The notes below the pieces were generated by a model that saw only the letters and a program-made list of their open reading frames with translations, made no database searches and had not been told where the DNA came from. A program made the translations under genes and the position numbers. From the NCBI GenBank assembly GCA_027486345.1, contig JAIXPH010000062.1, forward strand, positions 34,619 through 98,618: a DNA stretch of 64,000 bases. The letters run 5' to 3'. Origin of the DNA: Paracoccaceae bacterium. GTDB taxonomy: Bacteria > Pseudomonadota > Alphaproteobacteria > Rhodobacterales > Rhodobacteraceae. Positions 44,736 through 54,394 of this stretch are shown here, piece after piece (the stretch's first letter is position 1; the number at the start of each line of letters is the position of its first letter).

Positions 44736-45938
44736 TTACTGATGCCGCAGCGCTTCGATCGGGTCCAACCTTGCCGCGCGCCGCGCCGGGAAGAAGCCGA
44801 AGACCACCCCCACCACCGCCGAAAAGCAAAAGGCCAGCGCCACTACGCCCAGTGACGGCGCGAAGGGGATCGACATCAGCACCGACCCGCCATAGGCGAG
44901 CCCCAGCCCCACCAGAATCCCGATCACCCCGCCGAGGATGGACAGAACCACCGCCTCGACCAGAAACTGCGTCAGCACCTGACCCGAGGTCGCGCCGACC
45001 GCCAGCCGGATGCCGATCTCGCGCGTGCGTTCGGTGACGCTGACCAGCATGATGTTCATGATGCCGATCCCGCCCACCAGAAGACTGACCGCCGCGACCG
45101 AGGACAGCATCCCCGCCAGCACCGCGTTGATGGAGTTCAGCATCGACGCGATCTGCTTCATGTCGGTGACGCTGAAATTGTCTTCCTCTCCCAAGGCGAT
45201 GCGGCGGCGTTCGCGCAAGAGCGTTTCGATCTCGCGGATGCCACGGTCTGATGTCACGTTGGGGGCCAAGGTGACGCCGATGCTGTCCACGGTTGTGCCG
45301 CCCGCAAGGCGGCGCTGCACGGCGCGGACGGGCATCCAGACGATGCTGTCCTGATCCTGCCCGAAGGTGCCCGCGCCCTTGGGTGACAGGAGGCCGATCA
45401 CGGAACAGGCGACCCCCTTGATGCGGATGGTCTGGTCGATGGGATCACCGCTGCCGAACAGCGCCTTTCGCACCGTCTCGCCGATCACGCAGACGGCGGA
45501 ACCGGCCTTTTCCTCGACCGGAGAAAACACCCGGCCTTTGGCGATGGTCCAGCCGCCGACTTCCACCTGCGCGGACGACACGCCGTTGACCGAGGATTGC
45601 ACGTTGAGGTTGCCCGAGACCACGGTCTGCGCAGTCTGCACCTGCGGCGAGACGGAGCCCACCACCGACAGCCGCGCCAGCGCCTCGGCATCCCGGAGCG
45701 TGAAGCGGGGGGAGGTGTCACGCGTGCCCGGTCCCATCTGGCGGCCCGGACGGATCGAGAGCACGTTGTTGCCAAGGCTGGCGACATTGGCCGCGACCTG
45801 CGCGGACGACCCTTGGCCGATGGTGACCATGGCGATGACGGCGGCAACGCCGATCACCACGCCCAGCACCGTCAGGAAAGAACGCAGCTTGTTGCGGATG
45901 ATGGCCAGAAAGGCCAGACGGACGGCTTCCCACAGCAT
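44736..45938 (-). CDS. MacB-type ABC transporter permease
   Basis: This 400-aa permease of the MacB/FtsX class has one membrane helix near the N-terminus (SFLTVLGVVIGVAAVIAMVT), a large periplasmic domain of about 220 residues, and three C-terminal helices with the conserved ERTREIGIRLAVGAT coupling segment. Together with the separate ATPase and the HlyD-like adaptor it forms a tripartite efflux or lipoprotein/siderophore-type exporter; the substrate is not predictable. The ATG at 45938 overlaps the ATPase stop as TGATG. An in-frame TTG lies one codon upstream. Confidence 0.9.
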   Translation of the reverse strand: MLWEAVRLAFLAIIRNKLRSFLTVLGVVIGVAAVIAMVTIGQGSSAQVAANVASLGNNVLSIRPGRQMGPGTRDTSPRFTLRDAEALARLSVVGSVSPQVQTAQTVVSGNLNVQSSVNGVSSAQVEVGGWTIAKGRVFSPVEEKAGSAVCVIGETVRKALFGSGDPIDQTIRIKGVACSVIGLLSPKGAGTFGQDQDSIVWMPVRAVQRRLAGGTTVDSIGVTLAPNVTSDRGIREIETLLRERRRIALGEEDNFSVTDMKQIASMLNSINAVLAGMLSSVAAVSLLVGGIGIMNIMLVSVTERTREIGIRLAVGATSGQVLTQFLVEAVVLSILGGVIGILVGLGLAYGGSVLMSIPFAPSLGVVALAFCFSAVVGVVFGFFPARRAARLDPIEALRHQ

Positions 45939-46639
45939 CAAGCAACGCGCTCCTTGACCGGTTCGTCGCGGGTGATCTTGCCATCAGTGAAGACCACCAG
46001 ACGGCGGGCATAGGCGGCGATGTCCTCTTCATGCGTGACCATGACGATGGTGATGCCCTCATCCTGGTTCAACTGTTGCAGCAGCGTCAGGATTTCGTGG
46101 CTGCGCTGGCTGTCGAGGTTGCCCGTGGGTTCATCGGCAAGGATCAGCATGGGGTCCCCGGCCAAGGCACGGGCGATGGCGACGCGCTGTTGCTGGCCGC
46201 CCGAAAGTTGCGAAGGGTCATGCTCGCCCCGGCCCTCCAGCCCCACCTTCTGCAGCGCGGCGCGCGCGCGGGCGCGGCGTTCGGCAGGCTCCATACCCTT
46301 GTAGATCAAGGGGAGTTCGACATTCTCCAGCGCCGTGGTGCGCGCCAAGAGGTTGAAGCCCTGAAACACGAAGCCAAGGAAATGCCGCCGGATCAGCGCG
46401 CGCTGGTCATTGTCCAGCCCTTGGATTTCCGCGCCGTCGAACAGCAGTTTTCCGGCGGTGGGGCGGTCCAGACAGCCGATCAGGTTCATCGTGGTGGACT
46501 TGCCCGATCCCGACGGCCCCATGATCGCCACGAATTCCCCCCGCGCGATGGTCAGGTTGACGCCGTCCAGCGCGCGCACCATCGCCTCGCCGCGGCCATA
46601 GGTCCGGTGGACATCGCGCAGTTCGATCAGCGCCGTCAT
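45938..46639 (-). CDS. MacB-type ABC transporter ATPase
   Basis: This 233-aa ATPase of the LolD/MacB group has Walker [13 protein letters not shown], the signature [15 protein letters not shown], Walker [14 protein letters not shown] and the switch His in [10 protein letters not shown]. In E. coli MacB the ATPase and permease are fused; here they are separate genes as in many Gram-negatives. It overlaps both neighbours, the adaptor upstream by ATGA and the permease downstream by TGATG, so all three are coupled. Confidence 0.93.
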   Translation of the reverse strand: MTALIELRDVHRTYGRGEAMVRALDGVNLTIARGEFVAIMGPSGSGKSTTMNLIGCLDRPTAGKLLFDGAEIQGLDNDQRALIRRHFLGFVFQGFNLLARTTALENVELPLIYKGMEPAERRARARAALQKVGLEGRGEHDPSQLSGGQQQRVAIARALAGDPMLILADEPTGNLDSQRSHEILTLLQQLNQDEGITIVMVTHEEDIAAYARRLVVFTDGKITRDEPVKERVA

Positions 46640-47901
46640 CGCGTCACGCTCTGGTCGGTGATGACGGCATCGCCTTCGGCCAAGGTGTCTGAGGTCACCG
46701 CCGAATGGGTGCCGTCGCTGTCGGTGACGGACACGGGCACCTCCACCGGGGCGCCGCCTTGCAGCACCCAGACAGAGCGGCCCGTGCCGGTGCCCTGATC
46801 GCCCCCCCGGGGTCCACGCGGCATGATGAAGCCGATCAGCCCCCGCCCGCTGCTGCTGCGGGTGTCCGAGACGGGGGGGGCGTAACGCAGGGCGGCATTG
46901 GGCACCAGCAGCGCATCGGTGCGTTCCGACACGGTGATGACGGCGGTGGCGGTCATGCCGGGGCGCAGCAACCCTTCGGGATTGTCCACCGACAGGATCG
47001 CCTTGTAGGTCACGATGCTGTCGGTTTCCTCGGGCGCCTGTCGGACCTGGGTGATCACGGCGGGAAAGCTGCGGTCGGGGTGGGCATCGACGGTGAAGAC
47101 CGCCTTTTGCCCCACGGCGACACGGCCGATGTCGGCCTCATCCACATCCACCCGCAGTTCCATTCGGGTCAGGTCTTCGGCCAATGTGAACAGGACCGGC
47201 GTGTTCAGGCTGGAGGCCACGATCTGCCCCGCCTCTACTGCGCGGTTGAGCACGATGCCATTGACCGGCGAGCGCAGGACGGTCTTTTCAGCATCGGCGC
47301 GGACCAGTTCCAGATTGGCCTCGGCCAGCGTCAGGTCGGCGCGGGCGATGTCCACGGCGGCGGCGGCGCGGGCGGCGGCGGCCTGAAAGCTGACCAGCGC
47401 CTGCCGGGCCGAGACGCCGCGGCGGTCCAGTTCCTGTTGCTGGCTGAGATTGGCCTCGGCCTCCACCGCCGACGCCTCGGCCTGCGTCAGGCGCGCGCGG
47501 GCCCCGGCCAGTTGCGCCTCGGCATTGGTTTGCTGGGCCTTGACCTTGGTGTCATCCAGCCGTGCCAGCACCTGGCCCACGGTGACGGGATCGTTGAAAT
47601 CCACCTCGACCGATGCCAGCGTGCCCGAAAGTTCCGACGAGACATCCACCTGTGTCGTGGGCTGCACCGATCCGGTGGCGGTGACGGTGACATTCAGGCT
47701 GCCGATGCTGGCGGGTTCGGTGGTGTAGGTCACGGCGGGGCTGGCGGCCTGACCCTGCCACCACCACCCGGTCCCTGCCGCCAGCGCCAGCACCAGCCCA
47801 AGCAGCCAAGGCCAGCGCCGCCGCTTGCGCCCGGCACGGGTGAGGAGGGCGGCAAGGTCGGGGCTTGGCGTGGCCACGGTGTTGGTCGGCGGGGGCGTCA
47901 T
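46636..47901 (-). CDS. MacA/HlyD-family periplasmic adaptor
   Basis: This 421-aa protein has an N-terminal cytoplasmic tail, a membrane anchor (WPWLLGLVLALAAGTGWWW, about residues 30-48), a lipoyl-like domain (LNVTVTATGSVQPTTQVDV; SPVNGIVLNRAVEAGQIV), a coiled-coil hairpin (about 120-200) and a beta-barrel region. It would link the inner-membrane transporter to an outer-membrane TolC-like channel encoded elsewhere. It is the first gene of the operon; the 97 bases between it and the end of the chemotaxis operon should contain its promoter. Confidence 0.92.
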   Translation of the reverse strand: MTPPPTNTVATPSPDLAALLTRAGRKRRRWPWLLGLVLALAAGTGWWWQGQAASPAVTYTTEPASIGSLNVTVTATGSVQPTTQVDVSSELSGTLASVEVDFNDPVTVGQVLARLDDTKVKAQQTNAEAQLAGARARLTQAEASAVEAEANLSQQQELDRRGVSARQALVSFQAAAARAAAAVDIARADLTLAEANLELVRADAEKTVLRSPVNGIVLNRAVEAGQIVASSLNTPVLFTLAEDLTRMELRVDVDEADIGRVAVGQKAVFTVDAHPDRSFPAVITQVRQAPEETDSIVTYKAILSVDNPEGLLRPGMTATAVITVSERTDALLVPNAALRYAPPVSDTRSSSGRGLIGFIMPRGPRGGDQGTGTGRSVWVLQGGAPVEVPVSVTDSDGTHSAVTSDTLAEGDAVITDQSVTR

Positions 47902-47998
47902 GCGGTCGGTCTTTCGTCTGGGCGGGCCGGGTCAGGATCGGACCCGGCGCATATGCTACGCCCTGACGTGGATCATCCGTCGCCGGTTTCCAACCCGA

Positions 47999-49735
47999 TC
48001 AGAGGAAAATGTCGTCCAGATCGTCATTTGCCGCAGGCGTCGCGCCGGATTGTGAAGCGGCGTGAGCAGTCGGGACGGCGGCTTCGTCACCGATCAGCGC
48101 GTCATGCAGGTCGCGTTCGGATTGCATGGTGTAGCGCCGCCGGATCTCGGCCAGCAGCGCCGCCGCAGGACTGCCCGCGATGACGGGCAGGGCGGGCGGG
48201 GGCAGGGTGGCCAGCCGCGCCTGCAGCACCAGGGACGCCGCCGCCACATCCTGCAGGCTGGCATGATAGCCCGACATGGTCTCGCGCGCGCCGCCCAAGG
48301 ACTGGCCAAGGCTGTGGTCCGTGGCGCGGCAGACATCGACCGCGCCCGAAAGACAGGCGTCAATCCCGGCCAACTGCGCCTGCAAGGCCCCGGCATTGCC
48401 CAGAAAGGCCGCCAGACCCGCGCGCAACTGGTCGATGCGGTCCGATCCCGTCAAGGCCAACTGGTCGCGGGTGCGGTCGAGCGCCGCTTGCAGCCGCGCC
48501 GTGATGGCATCGCTTTCATCGGTCAGATGGCGCAGCCATTGCGCGAGTTCCCGCAACGACCGGCCCTCTTCGCCCAGCTTGGCGCAGATCAGCACCGCGT
48601 TCAGTCCCGACAGCCGCACCTGGTGCGAGATTTGCCGCAACCGGGTTTCCTGCATCAGGATCTTCTCGACCTGCAGCCGCACGTCCGAGGCCATGGCGTC
48701 CAGATGCCCCAGATTGTCGCGCACGAGGTCAAGCCGCGCATCCAGTTGCCCCGAGGTGGCCGAGCCGAGCGCCAGCAGGACCACCCGCTCTCCGGCATGG
48801 CCGAAGTAGAAATCCGTCGCGGTCTTGAGCGCGTCACGCGCGCCGTCCAGCACGGCGCCGATGCCCGCCACGGCCTCTGCACCCTCGCGCCGCGCCTCGG
48901 TCAGGGCGGCTTGCGCCAGACGGTCGGCCAGCTGGATCAGGAGGGCCCCTGTCTCGACCTCCTGCGTCTGGTGTTCGCCGGACAGGGCCAAGATCTCGCG
49001 CACGCGTTCCAGCCTTTGGCGGGTGGCGTCGCCCGATTGCAGGCCCACGACCAGACGCGACACCTCGGCGAAGATGCCGCGCATCCGCTCGGCCACCCGG
49101 TCCGAGGTACGCAGCAATTCATCCTGCCCGTCATGCACGGATTGGCCCTGTGCGGCAAAGCGGGCCAGTGCGGGCAGAACCTCTTCCTTCAGCGCCGATT
49201 GCAGGGTGACGGTCACCTCATCCATCGCGATCAGCCGGTTCAGGATGCCCGACATCGCCGATTTGACATCGTAAAGGCTGCCCTCGGCCTCGGCCACCAT
49301 GTCGCTGAGGCGTTCCAGAAAGGCGGTGACCTGCGGGCGCGGCGGGATCAGGCGGCTGGCCTGAATGCGCGCGTTGATCGAGACGTTGGCGATGGTGCGG
49401 ACCACGCGGTCCATATCCTCGACCTCGACCCGCACGGCGCGCACCACGCGGCGCAGGCCGGCGCTGCCTTGCAGGAAGCTGTCAAAGTCGCGCTCGATCG
49501 CCGCCAGTTCGGATTTGGTCAGCGACACGAGGTCCAGCAGCTTTGCCCCCTGTTCGGGGCTCAGCTGGCCCTGCATCTGGGCAAACAGCCCCTGCATGGC
49601 GCGGATGGCATCTACGGCGGTCTCCAGCCGGGTGCCCGCCGTGACAAAGGTGCTTTCCGTGCGCGACAGCACCCGGTCCAGCATGGACTGAACCGGATCG
49701 CCCCCCCCTGCCGTCAGGCGGGACAGCGCCGTCAT
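47999..49735 (-). CDS. Soluble coiled-coil chemotaxis protein with CheZ-like motif
   Basis: The 578-aa protein is almost wholly helical with no signal or membrane segment, and is the last gene of the chemotaxis operon, overlapping cheB by four bases. Two stretches look like decayed receptor signalling hairpins: INARIQASRL (121-130) and ISHQVRLSGLNA...LGEEGRSLRELAQWLR (369-402). At 236-244 it has DATRQRLER, which matches the D-x-T-x-Q active-site pattern of the CheZ phosphatase (DLTGQ), and the C-terminus is the acidic DDLDDIFL, like the CheY-binding tail of CheZ. The operon has no other CheZ, CheC or CheX. A CheY-P phosphatase role is an inference, untested. Confidence 0.75.
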   Translation of the reverse strand: MTALSRLTAGGGDPVQSMLDRVLSRTESTFVTAGTRLETAVDAIRAMQGLFAQMQGQLSPEQGAKLLDLVSLTKSELAAIERDFDSFLQGSAGLRRVVRAVRVEVEDMDRVVRTIANVSINARIQASRLIPPRPQVTAFLERLSDMVAEAEGSLYDVKSAMSGILNRLIAMDEVTVTLQSALKEEVLPALARFAAQGQSVHDGQDELLRTSDRVAERMRGIFAEVSRLVVGLQSGDATRQRLERVREILALSGEHQTQEVETGALLIQLADRLAQAALTEARREGAEAVAGIGAVLDGARDALKTATDFYFGHAGERVVLLALGSATSGQLDARLDLVRDNLGHLDAMASDVRLQVEKILMQETRLRQISHQVRLSGLNAVLICAKLGEEGRSLRELAQWLRHLTDESDAITARLQAALDRTRDQLALTGSDRIDQLRAGLAAFLGNAGALQAQLAGIDACLSGAVDVCRATDHSLGQSLGGARETMSGYHASLQDVAAASLVLQARLATLPPPALPVIAGSPAAALLAEIRRRYTMQSERDLHDALIGDEAAVPTAHAASQSGATPAANDDLDDIFL

Positions 49736-50850
49736 GCCGCACCGACGCGGCGGTTGCGTCCAAAGGCCACGATGGCGGCGGCCATCTTCTCAAGCGGCAC
49801 GGTCTGCGCCGCCCCGCCCGTCGCCACCGCCTCGCGCGGCATGCCATAGACGACGCAACTGGCCTCGTCCTGCGCGAGGGTGGGGGAGCCCATGTTCCGC
49901 ATCTCGACCATGCAGCGCGCGCCGTCATCGCCCATGCCGGTCAGGATGATCCCCATGGCATTGGCCCCCGCAGCCGTGGCGGCAGAGCGGAACAGCACAT
50001 CGACCGACGGGCGGTGACGGCTGACATAGGCCCCGTTCAGCACCTGCGCGCGATAGCCATTCCCGGCGCGCTTGAGCAACAGGTGCCGGTCGCCGGGCGC
50101 GATCAGCACCTGTCCTTGCGTCACGGTCTGGCCGTCCACCGCTTCGGACACGGTCATGGCGCTGCCCTTGTTCATCCGTTCGGCAAAGGTGCGGGTGAAG
50201 CCTTCGGGCATGTGCTGCACGATCAGGATGCCGGGCGCATCGACGGGCAGGGCCTCCAGCACCACGCGCAGGGCCTCTGTTCCGCCGGTCGAGGCACCGA
50301 TGCAGACGATGGGTTCCGTCACCGGCACGGGGCGCAGCGTATTGGGCGGGGGCAGGATTTCATCCGCCGTCAGCTTCGGCCCCGGCGGTTTCAGCCGGTC
50401 TGCCACGATGGGCGCGGGCAGGCGGTGGGCGTTGCGGCTTTGGGCGGCGGCATGGATGGCGTCACAGACGCGGATCTGCGCCTCTTGCCGCGACAGCGCA
50501 TCCCCGATCACGGGCTTGAGGATGACTTCGACCGCCCCCGCCTCAAGTGCGGCAAAACTTTGCTGCGATCCGAACTCGGTATGGCTGGAGCAGACGACCA
50601 CGGGCAGGGGGCGCTGTTCCATGATCCGCTTCAGAAAGGTCATGCCGTCCAGACCCGGCAGTTCAAGGTCCAGCAGGATGACATCGGGAAGCTGCGCCTT
50701 CATCAGCCGCACTGCGGAATAGGCATCCTGTGCCGCGCCCATGACGGTCAGGCTGGAATCGCTTTCGACCAAGGACCGCAGCATCGTCCGCGCCGAGGTG
50801 GAGTCGTCAACAATCAGGACCGAGATGGGCTGGCTGCGCTTTGGGATCAT
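49732..50850 (-). CDS. cheB: Chemotaxis protein-glutamate methylesterase CheB
   Basis: This 372-aa protein has an N-terminal receiver domain, with the acidic pair in VLIVDDS and phosphorylation site Asp61 in LLDLELPGLDG. A linker of about 40 residues follows, then the C-terminal methylesterase domain, with the Ser in IGASTGGTEAL, His in VQHMPEGFT and Asp in GMGDDGARC. It removes methyl groups from the receptors when phosphorylated by CheA, giving adaptation. The ATG lies 4 bases after the cheR stop. Confidence 0.95.
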   Translation of the reverse strand: MIPKRSQPISVLIVDDSTSARTMLRSLVESDSSLTVMGAAQDAYSAVRLMKAQLPDVILLDLELPGLDGMTFLKRIMEQRPLPVVVCSSHTEFGSQQSFAALEAGAVEVILKPVIGDALSRQEAQIRVCDAIHAAAQSRNAHRLPAPIVADRLKPPGPKLTADEILPPPNTLRPVPVTEPIVCIGASTGGTEALRVVLEALPVDAPGILIVQHMPEGFTRTFAERMNKGSAMTVSEAVDGQTVTQGQVLIAPGDRHLLLKRAGNGYRAQVLNGAYVSRHRPSVDVLFRSAATAAGANAMGIILTGMGDDGARCMVEMRNMGSPTLAQDEASCVVYGMPREAVATGGAAQTVPLEKMAAAIVAFGRNRRVGAA

Positions 50851-50853
50851 GGG

Positions 50854-51726
50854 TCAGGTCTTCTGAAAAATGGTCGGTTTGACTTGGGTCAGCTGCGCGT
50901 GCCGCACGACCATGCTTTCCGCATGTCCGACGATCAGATAGCCGCGCGGGGCCAGATGCCCCGCCAGCCGCGCCACGACCCGCTCTTTGTCGGCCTGATC
51001 GAAGTAGATCAGCACGTTGCGAAGAAAGATCACATCGACGTCGTGATCGACGCCGTAGCTTTCGTCCATCAGGTTCATGTGCCGGAAGCGCACCCGACGG
51101 CGCAATTCGGGCACCACCCGCGCCTTGCCCGCGACCGAGGGATGCGCCCCGGTCAGAAAGTAGCGCGCGCGCAATTCGGCCGGGATGGCCGAGATCTGGT
51201 CATCGTCATAGATCGCCTCGGACGCGCGGTGCAGCATCCGGTTGGAGATGTCGGTGCCAAGGATGGCATAGTCAAACCCCATCCCGCGCCGCTGCAACTC
51301 GGCCAGCACGATGGCCATGGTAAAGGCCTCGGCCCCTTCCGAGGCCGCCGCGCTCCAGAGTTTCAGGCGGGGGCGCTGACCGGCCGGGGTGCGGGCGATC
51401 CGTTCGGGCACGATCTGCGACGCCAGCATGTCGAAATGCGCGGATTCACGGAAGAACGAGGTGGTGTTGGTCGTGATCAGGTCGATCACATGGCGCAACT
51501 CCTCGTCCATGCCCTTCTGATCCAGCAGCATCTGCAGGTAGCTTTCGGTGTCGGGCAGGCCGAAGGCCGTCACCCGCCGCCGCAGTCGCTGTTCGATCAG
51601 GTGGATCTTGGCCGGAGGCAGGCTGATGCCCGTCATCTGGCGGATGAGCGCGCGGAAGCGGTCGGCATGGGGGCCGCCGCGCACCGGGCTGTCCGTCAGA
51701 GTGCGGGCGAGGCCGTCCTGCGTCAT
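50854..51726 (-). CDS. cheR: Chemotaxis protein methyltransferase CheR
   Basis: This 290-aa enzyme methylates receptor glutamates with S-adenosylmethionine. It has a helical N-terminal domain and a catalytic domain including TTNTTSFFRES, the SAM-binding region KLWSAAASEGAEAFTMAI, and VIFLRNVLIYFD. It has no TPR or other C-terminal extension. The receptor in this operon lacks the NWETF-like tether at its C-terminus, so CheR probably binds it directly. It overlaps the second cheW by four bases. Confidence 0.94.
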   Translation of the reverse strand: MTQDGLARTLTDSPVRGGPHADRFRALIRQMTGISLPPAKIHLIEQRLRRRVTAFGLPDTESYLQMLLDQKGMDEELRHVIDLITTNTTSFFRESAHFDMLASQIVPERIARTPAGQRPRLKLWSAAASEGAEAFTMAIVLAELQRRGMGFDYAILGTDISNRMLHRASEAIYDDDQISAIPAELRARYFLTGAHPSVAGKARVVPELRRRVRFRHMNLMDESYGVDHDVDVIFLRNVLIYFDQADKERVVARLAGHLAPRGYLIVGHAESMVVRHAQLTQVKPTIFQKT

Positions 51727-52193
51727 GCCGCGTCCTCGGACACGTCCAGATCGACGCGTGCGAACAAGCGGTCAAGGTCCAGCACGCTGACGACCTGACC
51801 CTTGCAGCGCCCGATGCCCATCAGGGGGCTGCCCGCCCAGCGCAACATGTCTGCCTCGTCCAGCGGTTTCATCTCGCCGTTGTCCAGCAGCGTGACCTCG
51901 ATCACCCGGTCGGTCTTGACCCCGATCACCGCCTCATTGCTGCCCTGCCGGATCGCGACCACGAGGATGCGCGACTGGTGCGTATCCTCGGTGTCCGGGC
52001 GGCCCAGCAGGCGGCGCAGATCGACGACGGGGATGTTCGCCCCGCGCAGATCGATGATCCCCAGCAGATAGCCCGGCGCATTGGGCATGGCCGCGGTGGG
52101 GCGCAGGTCCAGGATTTCCTGCACGCGGCCCACGGGCACCGCGTAAAGCGCCCCGTCGGCGTCAAAGGTGACGACATCTTGGATCATGCTCAT
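51723..52193 (-). CDS. cheW: CheW coupling protein
   Basis: This 156-aa adaptor joins receptors to CheA. The CheW fold is visible from VVTFDADGALYAVPVGRVQEIL through PGYLLGIIDLRGANIPVVDLRRLLG to GIGRCKGQVVSVLDLDRLF. It is one of two CheW proteins of the operon, located after the receptor gene; the other, at 53894-54394, lies before it. Both may act at the same array or with different receptors. It is coupled to cheR by an ATGA overlap. Confidence 0.93.
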   Translation of the reverse strand: MSMIQDVVTFDADGALYAVPVGRVQEILDLRPTAAMPNAPGYLLGIIDLRGANIPVVDLRRLLGRPDTEDTHQSRILVVAIRQGSNEAVIGVKTDRVIEVTLLDNGEMKPLDEADMLRWAGSPLMGIGRCKGQVVSVLDLDRLFARVDLDVSEDAA

Positions 52194-52204
52194 CTTCGCA
52201 ATCC

Positions 52205-53881
52205 TCAGGCCACGTCGCGGCGTTTGAAGCGGCGGTCCTCGCCCGCCTCGTCCGTCCCCAGATCAAAGTCGAACCCGCCCGACTCCGCGACCGGGGCGCG
52301 CTCCACCAAGGCCGCATGGGCGCGCAGCGGGGTGACGGGGCGCATCCGGCCGTTGGACACGCTGACCTTGGGCTGGGTGACCTCATCGACCTGGAAGAAG
52401 GACACGGCGCCCGACAGCGATTGCGCCTGCGCGGCCAGTTCGGCGGCGGAGGTGGACATTTCCTCGGCGGCGGCGGTGTTGCCTTGGGTCACGCGGTCAA
52501 GCTGCTGGATTGCCATGGAGATCTGGCCAGACCCGGTGGCGAGTTCGCGCGAGGCGACCGAAATCTCGGTGACCAAGGCTGAGGTCTTTTCGATGTCGGG
52601 CACAAGGTTGGCCAGCATGTCGCCCGCGCTTGCCGCCGTCCGCACCGTCGAGGCCGAGAGCGACGAGATTTCCGCCGCCGCCATCTGGCTGCGTTCGGCC
52701 AGTTTGCGCACCTCGGCGGCGACCACGGCAAAGCCCCGGCCATGTTCGCCTGCCCGCGCCGCCTCAACGGCGGCGTTCAGCGCCAGAAGATCGGTCTGGC
52801 GCGCGATTTCCTGCACGATCAGGATGCGGTCTGCGATGGTCTGCATCGCGGCTACCGCCTCGGCCACCGCCTTGCCGCTGACGCGGGCGTCATCGGCCGA
52901 TTTGAGGGCCATCTTCTCGGTCACGGCCGCATTGTCCGCGCTTTGCTTGATGTTCGCGGTCATCTGTTCAATCGCGGCTGAGGCCTCTTCGGTCGAGGAG
53001 GCCTGTTGCGTGGCCCCTTGCGACAGCTGTTCAGAGGTCGCGGCCATCTGGCTGCTGCCGCTGGAGACGTTGCGCACCGCCAGCGTGACATCGCCCACCA
53101 CGTCGCGCAGGCGCAGGACCATGGCGTTCAGGCTGTGTTGCAGCGTCGCCACCTCATCCGATCCTTTGACGGTGCTGGTGTTGCGAAGATCGCCCTTCGC
53201 CACGGCCTCGGCCACGGTGATCGCGCGCGACAGACCGCGCGACAGGCTGATGACAATCGCGGCAGAGGTCGTGACCGCACCGGCGATGGAGGCGGCGATG
53301 GCGCCAATCAAGGCGAGGCGCGTCACGGCGTAATCCGCAGCGGTCCGGTCAACGGCGGCTTGCGCGTCATCGTCCAGATGGTCGCGCAGGTCGGTCAGTG
53401 CCGCCCCGACATTCGATTGCGCGACAACGCTGTCCAGCAAGAGCATGTCATTGGCGGCATCCGACTGGCCGGACTTGTCCAGTTCCAGAATCCTGTCGTG
53501 GATCGCGGCCAGCTTGGTCAGGGCACTGCGCACCGCTTCGATGCGCGGCTTGTCCTCTTCGTCCATCTTCGTGATCAACGACTCCAGGGCGGCGTTGGCC
53601 TTGGCGATGTATTCGGCCCGCTTTGCCGCCATCCTTTGCGGACGGCTGGGGTCATTCGTGGTGCCGCTGATCAAGGATTCCCGCACGTTGACGGCGATCC
53701 GCGCGTCCTGGGTGATGATTTCCTCGGCCAGCAGGACCTTGGCGAATTCGCGGTTGATCAGGCTGTGCATCGCGTCTTGTTGCTCGTCCAGCCCGCGCAC
53801 GGCCAACAGCAGCGCCGCTGTGGTCAGGACAAGGACGAAACCGAAGGCCGCGATCAGTTTGGCTTTGATGGTCAACTTCAT
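52205..53881 (-). CDS. Methyl-accepting chemotaxis protein
   Basis: This 558-aa receptor has membrane helices at about residues 8-28 and 187-213, a helical periplasmic sensor of about 155 residues (four-helix-bundle type), a HAMP domain (about 214-265) and a cytoplasmic signalling domain. The conserved tip is [20 protein letters not shown] at 359-378. The final 60 residues are variable and do not end in a CheR-tethering pentapeptide. The ligand is unknown. As the only receptor in the operon it likely forms the main array partner of the CheA and CheW beside it. Confidence 0.93.
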   Translation of the reverse strand: MKLTIKAKLIAAFGFVLVLTTAALLLAVRGLDEQQDAMHSLINREFAKVLLAEEIITQDARIAVNVRESLISGTTNDPSRPQRMAAKRAEYIAKANAALESLITKMDEEDKPRIEAVRSALTKLAAIHDRILELDKSGQSDAANDMLLLDSVVAQSNVGAALTDLRDHLDDDAQAAVDRTAADYAVTRLALIGAIAASIAGAVTTSAAIVISLSRGLSRAITVAEAVAKGDLRNTSTVKGSDEVATLQHSLNAMVLRLRDVVGDVTLAVRNVSSGSSQMAATSEQLSQGATQQASSTEEASAAIEQMTANIKQSADNAAVTEKMALKSADDARVSGKAVAEAVAAMQTIADRILIVQEIARQTDLLALNAAVEAARAGEHGRGFAVVAAEVRKLAERSQMAAAEISSLSASTVRTAASAGDMLANLVPDIEKTSALVTEISVASRELATGSGQISMAIQQLDRVTQGNTAAAEEMSTSAAELAAQAQSLSGAVSFFQVDEVTQPKVSVSNGRMRPVTPLRAHAALVERAPVAESGGFDFDLGTDEAGEDRRFKRRDVA

Positions 53882-53893
53882 GGTTTTGCGTCC

Positions 53894-54394
53894 TCAAGAC
53901 ACTGCGGCAGGTCGGGTCACCTGCGCGGAAAAGATGGCGGGGAGGTCGGGCAGGAGGACAAATCCGTCCTGCCCACGATAAAGCCCGGTCAAATATTCAG
54001 GCGGCCATTCGCTGGCAGCGGCAGGGACGGTTTCCAGTCGTTCCGTTTCGATGGTGGCCACCTCGTGCACGGCATCGGCTTCGATCGCGACCATGGCGTT
54101 TTCGCCATCGATCTGCAGTTCCAGCACCAGAATGCGGCGCCGGTCGGCGGTGAGTCCGGGATCGGTGCTGTCGGCGGGAATGCCGAAAGCGACCTTGAGG
54201 TTGGCCTGCGGCACCACCGCGCCCCGCACGTTGACCACCTGCGGCACGAAGGGCCCGGCCCCGGGCACGCGGGTCGCGGGCAAGGGATCGAGGATTTCGC
54301 GCAGATACATCGTGGGCAGGGCCAGCGTCTGGTTGCCCAGCGCCATGGTCACCAGCGTGACCGTCCGTTCGGCCTTCAGCTTGGCGAGTTTCAT
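53894..54394 (-). CDS. CheW coupling protein, more divergent
   Basis: This 166-aa CheW-fold protein has TLVTMALGNQTLALPTMYLREIL, then FVPQVVNVRGAVVPQANLKVAFG and a C-terminal GQDGFVLLPDLPAIF. It is longer and less typical than the other CheW in the operon, with an insertion after ADSTDPGLTADRRR. It overlaps the end of cheA by four bases, so it is made together with the kinase. Whether it substitutes for or complements the other CheW is not evident. Confidence 0.88.
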   Translation of the reverse strand: MKLAKLKAERTVTLVTMALGNQTLALPTMYLREILDPLPATRVPGAGPFVPQVVNVRGAVVPQANLKVAFGIPADSTDPGLTADRRRILVLELQIDGENAMVAIEADAVHEVATIETERLETVPAAASEWPPEYLTGLYRGQDGFVLLPDLPAIFSAQVTRPAAVS

